From Roseobacter sp. (GTDB taxonomy: Bacteria > Pseudomonadota > Alphaproteobacteria > Rhodobacterales > Rhodobacteraceae), in contig DRFG01000064.1 of assembly GCA_011050655.1 (NCBI GenBank), forward strand, positions 1 to 37,453: a stretch of 37,453 bases of DNA, in the 5' to 3' direction. The position numbers and the translations under genes are program-made. The notes under the pieces are model-generated. The model did no database searches. It was not told the DNA's origin and saw nothing but the letters and a program-made list of their open reading frames with translations. Positions 28,102 to 36,070 of this stretch are shown here, in pieces. Positions within the stretch are counted from its first letter, which is position 1. The number at the start of each line of letters is the position of its first letter.

Positions 28102-29454
28102 TCAGCCGACCGGTATCATCAGAGTGACGGTCTCGCCTCCCTTGGGGCACCGTTGGAAATTGATATCACCGCCAAGCCGCTCTAACGCCGCTGCCACGAT
28201 GGAAAGCCCCAGCCCGCTCCCCCCCTCCTTCGCGCCTTTCCCCCGGTAAAACCGGGCCGATATCCTAGGTATCTCTTCCGCAGGTATTCCGGGGCCCATA
28301 TCATGGACCGAGATATGGCAACGGTCGCCTTCGTCGGTAAGAGAAATATCCACCGAAGCGCCGGTTGGCGATGCGTGTATTGCGTTCTCAACCACGTTTC
28401 GGACCGCCACCGACAACAGCACAGTGTGGGTACGCATGACGCTTTCGCTATAATTGGTGAACTTAATCACAACCTGCTTTTCCGCCGCTGCGCGAGCCAA
28501 ATCCGACGCCACGGCTTGGATTGTCATCGCCACCTGCCCCTCACCTTCGTCAAAAGCATCATCGCTATCCAGCGATGCGAGCGCCAGCAACTGCCTGACC
28601 ATTCGGTCAGCGCGCCCAACCCCATGTTGGATCTGATCCAGTGCGCGCAAGCGGGTGCGCTGATCCGGAGCCATCGCGGCGACCTGCGCTTGGGTCTTTA
28701 TTGCGGCCAAGGGGGTCTTCAACTCATGCGCCGCAAATGACGTAAAGCTTTTCTCACGATCTCTCATCAAGGTCACGCGCGAGAACAGTCCGTTCAACGC
28801 GTCGCCCATCGGTTTTATCTCTCGGGGCAGCGGGGTCACTGAAACCGGGCTAAGATCTTCAGCAGGCCGTTGCGACAACGCGCCTGCCATACGTTCAAGC
28901 GGGGCCAATCCACGCTGAACACTGACCAGTATCAACGCCGCCATGATCGGCAACATGAGCAGCGCAGGCAAAGCCAGCCCTTTTGTAACATCCTCTACAA
29001 GGCGGTCGCGCACCTTATAGCTGTCGCCAACCATGATACGCATCCCCAACGCTTCATTGACGACCGAATAGACACGCCATTTTTCACCTTCGATCACAGT
29101 GGTGCTAAAGCCGGTATCCTGATCGGTGAGCTTTCCCAGCGGCGCACTGCCCGAGCTGCCTACCAATGCGCCGTTGAGCGACCAAATCTGGCAAGATAGC
29201 TTGTGCGAATAATCCGTCTGCAAGATACCATCTGCCTTGCCCGCCCCCGTCGCAGCTACGGCAAGGGTGTTCAGATCAATCCTTTGATCCGACATCAAGG
29301 ACGATACCATCTGTCCGGCTTCGGCCAGTCTGGCATCCAGAACTCTTTCGACTTTACCACGGGTAGACTGCTGCACCCATACGAAAGCCGACAACCACAC
29401 AAAAGAAGTCGCGGCCACGAGGATAATAAATAAGCGGAAGCGGATAGAATTCAT
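28102..29454 (-). CDS. Two-component sensor histidine kinase (QseC/TctE-like)
   Basis: Two TM segments, SFAAHELKTPLAAIKTQ H-box, N and G boxes (RNVVENAI, DMGPGIP, GSGLGLSIV). ATGA overlap with the response regulator. Confidence 0.9.
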   Translation of the reverse strand: MNSIRFRLFIILVAATSFVWLSAFVWVQQSTRGKVERVLDARLAEAGQMVSSLMSDQRIDLNTLAVAATGAGKADGILQTDYSHKLSCQIWSLNGALVGSSGSAPLGKLTDQDTGFSTTVIEGEKWRVYSVVNEALGMRIMVGDSYKVRDRLVEDVTKGLALPALLMLPIMAALILVSVQRGLAPLERMAGALSQRPAEDLSPVSVTPLPREIKPMGDALNGLFSRVTLMRDREKSFTSFAAHELKTPLAAIKTQAQVAAMAPDQRTRLRALDQIQHGVGRADRMVRQLLALASLDSDDAFDEGEGQVAMTIQAVASDLARAAAEKQVVIKFTNYSESVMRTHTVLLSVAVRNVVENAIHASPTGASVDISLTDEGDRCHISVHDMGPGIPAEEIPRISARFYRGKGAKEGGSGLGLSIVAAALERLGGDINFQRCPKGGETVTLMIPVG

Positions 29455-30116
29455 TGTTCCACCCCTGCCAGTCTATAACCAGCGCCCCTTACCGTCTGGA
29501 TGAAACCCGCACCAAGTTTCGCACGAAGTTTATGAATGTGGACTTCGACAGCATTGCTTTCCACGCCGTCCTGCCAGCCATAAAGACGATCCTCAAGCAT
29601 GGTTTTCGACAAGATCGCACCGGGCCTTTCAAGAAGCGCTCTTAATATGGTGAATTCGCGCGGGGAGAATTCGATAGTGCAATTGTCTTTGTGGCCGGTC
29701 ATCCGAGCAGGGTCCACGGCAAGACCGTTCCACCGGATAAAGGATTCGGCCCTACCCTCTGCGCGTCGCACAATTGCTCTTAGGCGGGCGGAGACTTCGG
29801 CGAGGTCAAACGGTTTTCCGAGGTAATCATCGGCCCCCAAGTCAAGCCCGGCAACCCGGTCTTGGGTCTGATCCAGCGCGGAAAGCAGAAGCGCAGGCGT
29901 ATTGTCACCCTGCGATCGAAGCTTGGAAAGCAGCTCGAGCCCGGTACCATCAGGCAGCATGATATCGAGCAGGATCGCAGAATATCCACCATGCGCCAAG
30001 GCCTCCCGGGCATCGGCGACCGTTGTCACCAATTCCGGCGTCAGACCCGACAACCGGAGCCCGACCGACAATCCGTCTGCCAATGTTTCATCATCTTCAA
30101 CAATCAGAATGCGCAT
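29451..30116 (-). CDS. OmpR-family response regulator (QseB/PmrA-like)
   Basis: MRILIVEDDETLADGL, LLDIMLPDGTGLELL, LDLGADDYLGKPFDLAE, winged helix with TVRGAGYRL. Confidence 0.93.
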   Translation of the reverse strand: MRILIVEDDETLADGLSVGLRLSGLTPELVTTVADAREALAHGGYSAILLDIMLPDGTGLELLSKLRSQGDNTPALLLSALDQTQDRVAGLDLGADDYLGKPFDLAEVSARLRAIVRRAEGRAESFIRWNGLAVDPARMTGHKDNCTIEFSPREFTILRALLERPGAILSKTMLEDRLYGWQDGVESNAVEVHIHKLRAKLGAGFIQTVRGAGYRLAGVEQ

Positions 30117-30158
30117 TGATAAGGGGTCCTTTATTCATATCCCCGATGGGTCACTCAC

Positions 30159-30175
30159 CTTAAGCCTCACTTAAG
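30159..30175. promoter_or_regulatory. PmrA/QseB-type box
   Basis: CTTAAG-CCTCA-CTTAAG, a perfect hexamer repeat with 5-nt spacer, between the divergent response regulator and dsbD. Confidence 0.65.
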
Positions 30176-30188
30176 GCAGTCATAGGAC

Positions 30189-32036
30189 GTGGACCTCATG
30201 ATACATAGTCAAAATCTCAAGCGGTTCGCGCTGACTTCATTGATCGCTGCCTGTCTGGCGGTTATTTCCATGTTCCTTTCTGGGACGCCCGCGCAAGCAC
30301 AGTTGCTTTTGGCGGAACGTGCAGCGCCGATGAAGATCGCCGATGCCTTCAAGCTAGAGGTAAGGGACCGCGATGATGGAACACGCGAACTGACATGGGA
30401 AATCGCGAAAGGGTATTATCTCTATCGCGATTATCTTGCGGCTGAAACGGAAGCAGGCACTGATGTGCCGCTGGTGTCTCCGTCCGGTGTGCCCAAAGAT
30501 GACCCGACGTTCGGTTCAGTCGAAGTATACTATGATCTGGTGCAGGTAGACATGGCAGCGGCCGAGGGACCTGTGACAGTGACCTATCAAGGCTGCCAAG
30601 AGGATGGCATCTGCTATCCCCCCGTTACACGCACTTTGCCAGCACTGACCGCCACGCCGCAAGCACTTGCGTCGCTCCCGGCAGATGAAGGTAGCATTGT
30701 GACCGAACCTGCAAGGGATCAAGGTTCGGGGTTCGTGCTTGCCAAGGATAGCGGGCTGATCGAAGGACTTCGGGACCGTGGTGGAGTCTTGTTCGTGTTG
30801 GCTGGCTTTTTTGCTTTTGGGCTACTGCTTGCTTTTACGCCCTGCATGTTCCCGATGTATCCAATTCTGGCAGGTCTGCTATCGGGCCAAGGCCAAAAGC
30901 TAACTGCACGGCGCGGCGTAACATTGTCTGGTGTGTACGTTCTGGCGATGGCAAGCGCCTTTGGCTTGTTAGGTGTGGCCGCAGCTTGGTCGGGGCAGAA
31001 CTTGCAGATTGTGTTGCAATCGCCCGCGGCGATATATTTGGCTGCCGCAGTGTTCGTTATTCTGGCCCTGTCGATGTTTGGGCTGTTTGAGCTACAACTT
31101 CCAGCTGCATGGACAAAACGCATATCCTCGGTTGGTACTTCATCAGGCGGAACTCTTGGCGGTGCCGCCACCCTTGGCTTTAGTTCGGCATTGATCATGG
31201 GTCCCTGTGTAACGGCACCCTTGGCCGGGGCGTTATTGTACATCGCAGGAACGGGCGACGTGGCTTTGGGCGCGGCTGCCCTGTTTGCCCTGGGGTTGGG
31301 GCAAGGTGTCCCGCTGCTGGTCATAGGTGCGCTAGGGGCGCGGGCTTTGCCCCGTGCAGGAGGATGGATGCAGGGGTTTAAGCTGGCCTTTGGCTTCATC
31401 TTTCTGGGTATGTCAATTTGGCTGATTGGGCGCGTGTCAGCGGGGCCGGAGATCCTGGTGCTGTGGTCCCTGTTGTTGATTGGTGGTGGGATATTTGCCG
31501 GGGCAATGGATCTGTTACCGGTGGATGCAGGTTCAGGAAGACGTCTGCTCAAAACTGCCGGAGTATTCTCGTTGCTAGCAGGCGCGATCATGATGTTCGG
31601 AGCGGCCTTGGGTGGCCACGACCCCCTGCGCCCGCTCGACCGACTTCAGGCTTCGGCAGGAACCGGCAAAGATTCAGAAAAACCGGTGAATTTCGTCACT
31701 GTCGTATCAAGAGCCTCCCTTGAGGCCGCATTATCGAATGGTCTGGCGAAACCATCGTTGATCTATGTCACCGCAGATTGGTGCGTAACCTGCCGCGTGA
31801 TCGAGCGTGAAATCTGGGCGGATGTGTCTGTTCAGAATGCACTGTCGCAGATGACTGTGATTGCTGCGGATGTTTCAGATTTTGGCCCCGAAGGACAGGC
31901 CATGCTAGATCAGTTGGGGGCCGTCGGGCCGCCCACCATGATCTTTCTGGACAACAAGGGGAGAGAAGCCCCCAACACGCGTATCGTCGGAGATACAACC
32001 GTCAAAGCCGTCCTCTCATCCACTGGGGTGCTGTAA
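30189..32036 (+). CDS. dsbD: Thiol:disulfide interchange protein DsbD
   Basis: nDsbD Cys motif CQEDGICYPP, multi-TM CcdA-like domain (FTPCMFPMYPILAG, GPCVTAPLAGALLY), C-terminal DWCVTCRVIE. Start 30189 (GTG) or 30198 (ATG). Confidence 0.93.
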   Translation: MDLMIHSQNLKRFALTSLIAACLAVISMFLSGTPAQAQLLLAERAAPMKIADAFKLEVRDRDDGTRELTWEIAKGYYLYRDYLAAETEAGTDVPLVSPSGVPKDDPTFGSVEVYYDLVQVDMAAAEGPVTVTYQGCQEDGICYPPVTRTLPALTATPQALASLPADEGSIVTEPARDQGSGFVLAKDSGLIEGLRDRGGVLFVLAGFFAFGLLLAFTPCMFPMYPILAGLLSGQGQKLTARRGVTLSGVYVLAMASAFGLLGVAAAWSGQNLQIVLQSPAAIYLAAAVFVILALSMFGLFELQLPAAWTKRISSVGTSSGGTLGGAATLGFSSALIMGPCVTAPLAGALLYIAGTGDVALGAAALFALGLGQGVPLLVIGALGARALPRAGGWMQGFKLAFGFIFLGMSIWLIGRVSAGPEILVLWSLLLIGGGIFAGAMDLLPVDAGSGRRLLKTAGVFSLLAGAIMMFGAALGGHDPLRPLDRLQASAGTGKDSEKPVNFVTVVSRASLEAALSNGLAKPSLIYVTADWCVTCRVIEREIWADVSVQNALSQMTVIAADVSDFGPEGQAMLDQLGAVGPPTMIFLDNKGREAPNTRIVGDTTVKAVLSSTGVL

Positions 32037-32164
32037 TGAGCAGCGTTGCCGACAGCAGGTCCGCCTACTCACGTTCCTGTAGCTTGGGCGGTGATCTTCC
32101 CCGCAATGGTGAGGCACCAAAGTACAAGATTGAAATGAACTACAACAAAGGAAAATTCATATGA
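32036..32164 (+). CDS. Candidate small ORF bridging dsbD and the DsbA-like gene
   Basis: 42 codons plus stop: MSSVADSRSAYSRSCSLGGDLPRNGEAPKYKIEMNYNKGKFI. TAATG overlap with dsbD and ATGA overlap with the next gene. Confidence 0.3.
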   Translation: MSSVADSRSAYSRSCSLGGDLPRNGEAPKYKIEMNYNKGKFI

Positions 32165-32793
32165 CACGTATTACACGCCGCGAAGCGCTTGTCGGAACCG
32201 CCGCAACAGGATTGGTTTCGATGGCCGGTTTCAGCTTTTGGCCAAGTCAATCGGCTGCTCAAGGTCAGGAACTGACAGTCGAAGACGTTTTGTTTGACCC
32301 CGCAAACCCAGTGATGGGCAACAAAGATGGTGACATCACGATCGTTGAGTTCTTTGACTATCAATGCCCCTACTGCAAAGCCAACCACCCTATCTTGACC
32401 GATGTGGTTGAAAAGGACGGAAATGTTCGGCTGGTCATGAAGGATTGGCCGATATTCGGTGCCCCGTCGATACTTGCGGCTCAGCTTGCCCTTGGTGCAT
32501 CCACCCTTGGCCAGTATAAAGCCGCCAACGATGCGTTGATGGAAACCGAAGGCCGCCTATCAAAAGAGCTTATTCACGAGACGCTTACAGCAGCCAAATT
32601 GGACGTTGCCGCGCTTGAAAAAGCCTATGAGGCATCCCGCGAAAAATGGGACGGATTGATGGCTCGCAATAGCAGCCAGGCGACGCTATTAGGGCTTCAA
32701 GGTACACCGGCCTTTATCATCGGGAAGACAATCTATCCGGGTTCGATGTCCGATGAAGCGCTGCGCGATGCTATTGAAAAAGGACGGGCCTGA
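32161..32793 (+). CDS. DsbA-family thiol-disulfide oxidoreductase
   Basis: FFDYQCPYCKANHPIL (CPYC), GTPAFIIG. Tat-like N-terminus TRREALVGTAATG. Confidence 0.9.
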   Translation: MTRITRREALVGTAATGLVSMAGFSFWPSQSAAQGQELTVEDVLFDPANPVMGNKDGDITIVEFFDYQCPYCKANHPILTDVVEKDGNVRLVMKDWPIFGAPSILAAQLALGASTLGQYKAANDALMETEGRLSKELIHETLTAAKLDVAALEKAYEASREKWDGLMARNSSQATLLGLQGTPAFIIGKTIYPGSMSDEALRDAIEKGRA

Positions 32794-32802
32794 AGCGAGG
32801 GC

Positions 32803-32819
32803 CTTAAGGTTCGCTAAAG
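32803..32819 (+). promoter_or_regulatory. Second PmrA/QseB-like box (one mismatch)
   Basis: CTTAAG-GTTCG-CTAAAG, 53 nt upstream of the L,D-transpeptidase ATG. Confidence 0.45.
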
Positions 32820-32872
32820 GTAAACACTGTTTAGCCGCGTTAAATCGGCAAGCTAAAGAAGAGGTGAGCAAA

Positions 32873-33439
32873 ATGAAAAACCTATTGACGCGTCGGGGCG
32901 CTCTTATGTCCGGCATTGCTATGGCGGGGTCACTTGCGGCCCCTGCGATTCTGCAGGCTCAGGCCGCACCGACAACCAACCGGCGCAACATCTCCAGTTT
33001 CTCCACCCAAAACTGGCAGGATCATTTCGACAACCTTGGTGTGGCCACCATCGTCGCCGATACAGGGTCAAGAGCGCTGCATTACTGGAACAGCACCGGT
33101 GAGGATTACCGGGTATATCCCACCTCGATCCCAATTTCGGAAGATCTGACAAAACGGGGCTACACAAAGATCGTACGCAAGAAAGTCGGGCCCGACTGGA
33201 CACCGACGGCGTCTATGATGAAGCGATTTCCCGAATATCACTACATGCCACCCGGTCCGGATAATCCTTTGGGTACCCACGCTATGTACCTCGGCTGGCC
33301 CGCCTATATCATTCACGGTACCCATGACACCCGCAAAATTGGGCGGCCTTCTTCTGACGGCTGCATAGGGCTTTATAATGAAATGATTGCGCAGCTGTTT
33401 CAGATTTCGCCAGTGGGCACTCAGGTACGGATCATCTGA
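32873..33439 (+). CDS. L,D-transpeptidase (YkuD domain)
   Basis: IHGTHDTRKIGRPSSDGCIGLYN catalytic His and SxGC motif; signal-like N-terminus MKNLLTRRGALMSGIAMAG. Confidence 0.88.
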   Translation: MKNLLTRRGALMSGIAMAGSLAAPAILQAQAAPTTNRRNISSFSTQNWQDHFDNLGVATIVADTGSRALHYWNSTGEDYRVYPTSIPISEDLTKRGYTKIVRKKVGPDWTPTASMMKRFPEYHYMPPGPDNPLGTHAMYLGWPAYIIHGTHDTRKIGRPSSDGCIGLYNEMIAQLFQISPVGTQVRII

Positions 33440-33449
33440 ACGAAACGGC

Positions 33450-33488
33450 AACCGTCTTGCTGCAATCGGAATACGCAGCAAGACGGTT
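33450..33488 (+). terminator. Terminator-like hairpin downstream of the L,D-transpeptidase gene
   Basis: AACCGTCTTGCTGC-N11-GCAGCAAGACGGTT, perfect 14-bp stem followed by TTATC. Confidence 0.7.
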
Positions 33489-33571
33489 TATCGCCTAATT
33501 AGGCATCGCGCCGGGAACAAATTCGCTTAACTGAATGTTGTACTATTATTCAGCCAAGTGAGGATACGGGA

Positions 33572-34333
33572 ATGGTCGCCAACGGTTACAGGGTCGCGCT
33601 AGCTTTTGCAGGTCTGATATTTGCATCAGCGGCACAGGCTGACATCGCTATCTACGGCCCCGGTGGCCCAACCCCTGCTTTCAAAGAGGCTGCCAAAGCT
33701 TTTGAAAAACAATCCGGTATCGGTGTAGCTGTCACGGGTGGGCCGTCTTCGAAATGGATGGAAGACGCCAAAACCCAAGCGGACGCTATATATAGCGGCT
33801 CTCAGAACATGATGGACGATTTTATCGTCGCGCATGGCACTTTATTAACTGATACGGTCGAATCTTTATATCTGCGCCCATCCGCCATTCTTGTACGCAA
33901 GGGGAATCCCAAGGGGATCAAGGGCATCTCTGACCTTGTGGACCGGGAACTTGGGCTGATGGTGGTTGATGGTGCCGGTCAAGTTGGCATGTGGGAAGAT
34001 GTCGTGGGACGTCTCGCTGATGTGACAGCTATGCAATCGTTCCGCGCGAATATTGATAACTTGGCGCCCAACAGCGGCGCCGCACGCAACACTTGGAAAG
34101 AAGACCCAAGCCTAGATGCTTGGTTGATCTGGAACCATTGGCAAATCGACAACCCCGATATTGCCGATATGGTCCCGACTGAACCCGAGCTTACAATTTA
34201 CCGAGATACAGCCATCGCCCGAACCGAAAAAGGGCGGGACAATGATGAGGTGACTCAATTCATTGAATTTATCAAAAGCGACGAGGGAGCTAAGATATTT
34301 GGTGCACATGGCTGGCAACATAGCTTTAACTAA
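33572..34333 (+). CDS. AcfC-like periplasmic substrate-binding protein
   Basis: Signal peptide, then a type-2 binding-protein fold pattern IAIYGPGGPTPAFKEAAKAFEKQSGI, GPSSKWMEDAKTQADAIYSGSQNMMDDF. Confidence 0.7.
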   Translation: MVANGYRVALAFAGLIFASAAQADIAIYGPGGPTPAFKEAAKAFEKQSGIGVAVTGGPSSKWMEDAKTQADAIYSGSQNMMDDFIVAHGTLLTDTVESLYLRPSAILVRKGNPKGIKGISDLVDRELGLMVVDGAGQVGMWEDVVGRLADVTAMQSFRANIDNLAPNSGAARNTWKEDPSLDAWLIWNHWQIDNPDIADMVPTEPELTIYRDTAIARTEKGRDNDEVTQFIEFIKSDEGAKIFGAHGWQHSFN

Positions 34334-34335
34334 CC

Positions 34336-34367
34336 CCTGCAGCGCGGATGTGACACCGCCGTGCAGG
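34336..34367 (+). terminator. Hairpin after the AcfC-like gene
   Basis: CCTGCA...TGCAGG arms with an inner GCGG/CCGC stem, starting 3 nt after the stop. No strong U-tract. Confidence 0.35.
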
Positions 34368-34378
34368 ATAAGGATGGG

Positions 34379-34507
34379 ATGGCGAAAATGATAACCACAC
34401 TCTTGGCAACTGCTGTTCTTTGCGGCGCAACAACGTTTATGCTTTTACGAGCATCACGCGGCTCCGCGCTCATAAAACCAACGTCAAGAGGCGCTGCCGT
34501 AAGGTAG
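34379..34507 (+). CDS. Candidate small membrane protein
   Basis: MAKMITTLLATAVLCGATTFMLLRASRGSALIKPTSRGAAVR, one predicted hydrophobic helix; purine-rich stretch before the ATG. Confidence 0.25.
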   Translation: MAKMITTLLATAVLCGATTFMLLRASRGSALIKPTSRGAAVR

Positions 34508-34603
34508 CCGTCCCATAAACGGCGACGCTTACTGTGGCTGCCACACTTGTAACGGACAGCAGCACGAATAGCGGGGTCCTATGCTTTAGAGGAATAGCCT
34601 GAC

Positions 34604-36046
34604 ATGGCGACAATCACGCTACTCCAGTTGAACGACCTTCACGGCTATTTGACCCCACACCCAGAGCTAATCTGGAGTGCGACCGGGCCAGAGTTCCCAG
34701 AGCTTGGCGGGCTTGCACGTATCAAAACCCTGTTTGACCGTGTCCGGGCGGAAAACCCTGGTGCTGTGATCGCGTTGGACAACGGCGATACGTTCCATGG
34801 TACCCACCTTGCTGTGTCGAGCAAAGGAGAGGCGCTGATTGCCCCTGTCAACGCTCTGGAATTGTCTGCAATGACCGCGCATTGGGAATTCGCATGGGGT
34901 CCTGACCACGTTCATAAGCTTTCGGCACAATTGGCCCATCCGTTATTGGCAGCTAATTGCTATTCAGAGGCCGACGGGTCGCGGCCTTTCCCGCCGAGTT
35001 TGGAAATATCAGTGGCGGGTACTACCATAGGCATAATTGGCATTGCAGCGACTATTATAGACAAAACTATGCCTGCGCATTTTTCCAAAGGAGTTCGATT
35101 TACCGATGGCGTGCAAGAAGCACGCGAACAATGCGCGCAATTACGCGAAAACGGGGCCGAGCTGATCGTTCTGCTTTCTCACCTAGGCCTACCCCAAGAT
35201 ATCGAATTGGCCAAGCAAGTCCCGGGAATCAACGTTATTCTAAGCGGTCATACCCATAACCGGTTGACGAAACCTGAAATGGTCGGAGACACCGTAGTGA
35301 TACAATCTGGTTGTCATGGGGCGTTCATTGGCAGACTGGATATCAATATTGAGCACGGCGAGATTGTTCAAAGTCGACATGCATTGATACCGATAGACGA
35401 CAGTATTCCCGAGGATCATCAGATGGCTATTTTGGTCAATGAAGCCCTCGCAAAAGACCGCGGCCTTTCAAAGGTGATAGGCGAAACGCCTTTTAACCTA
35501 CATCGAAATACCTGCCTTGACGCACCCATGGATGATGTTTTGCTTGCGGCTGTAGCCAAGGCGGGCAGCACCGATATCGCATTTTCAAACGGTTGGCGTT
35601 ACGGGGTGCCGATACCACGCGGCAATGTAACGCTTGAAGACCTGTGGAATATCGTACCGGTAAATCCTCTTGTTTCGACAGTCACGATGACTGGCAATGA
35701 GATTTTAATGATGATGGAAGAAAGTATTGAAAGTACATTTTCCTGCGATCCATTTGGACAGATGGGTGGGTACCTGAAAAGGTTCAGGGGGATGACATTC
35801 CACGTGAAGCTCGAAAATCCGCCTTCGCGAAGGGTTGTCGGTGCTTTCGTCGGCTCTGACGAGCTAGTGCGCGAGCAAAGCTACCTTGTGTCATTTATCA
35901 CATCTCAGGGCGTGCCGAAAAAATACGGCAAATGCAGGAAAGATCTAGACATCCACGCGATTGACGCACTGAAAAACTGGTTCGAGAAACCGCAATGGGA
36001 GGATGCGCAAATCGTCCCGGGGTCGGGACGTATTTTGATTGTCTAG
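34604..36046 (+). CDS. Metallophosphoesterase / 5'-nucleotidase family protein, SoxB-like
   Basis: LLQLNDLHGYL, LDNGDTFHGTH, LLSHLGLPQDIELAKQVPGINVILSGHTHN, then a 5'-nucleotidase C-terminal domain. Confidence 0.82.
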   Translation: MATITLLQLNDLHGYLTPHPELIWSATGPEFPELGGLARIKTLFDRVRAENPGAVIALDNGDTFHGTHLAVSSKGEALIAPVNALELSAMTAHWEFAWGPDHVHKLSAQLAHPLLAANCYSEADGSRPFPPSLEISVAGTTIGIIGIAATIIDKTMPAHFSKGVRFTDGVQEAREQCAQLRENGAELIVLLSHLGLPQDIELAKQVPGINVILSGHTHNRLTKPEMVGDTVVIQSGCHGAFIGRLDINIEHGEIVQSRHALIPIDDSIPEDHQMAILVNEALAKDRGLSKVIGETPFNLHRNTCLDAPMDDVLLAAVAKAGSTDIAFSNGWRYGVPIPRGNVTLEDLWNIVPVNPLVSTVTMTGNEILMMMEESIESTFSCDPFGQMGGYLKRFRGMTFHVKLENPPSRRVVGAFVGSDELVREQSYLVSFITSQGVPKKYGKCRKDLDIHAIDALKNWFEKPQWEDAQIVPGSGRILIV

Positions 36047-36070
36047 CGCGGCGCTTCGAAAAACAGCAGA

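Noticed and set aside
30719-31591. 290-aa minus-strand ORF opposite dsbD
   Set aside because: Antisense to a confidently assigned multi-TM gene. Low-complexity P/A/R/S-rich translation, as expected from codon structure, with no recognisable domain.
33493-33504. 12-bp palindrome GCCTAATTAGGC after the L,D-transpeptidase terminator
   Set aside because: Around nine such palindromes are expected by chance in 37 kb.
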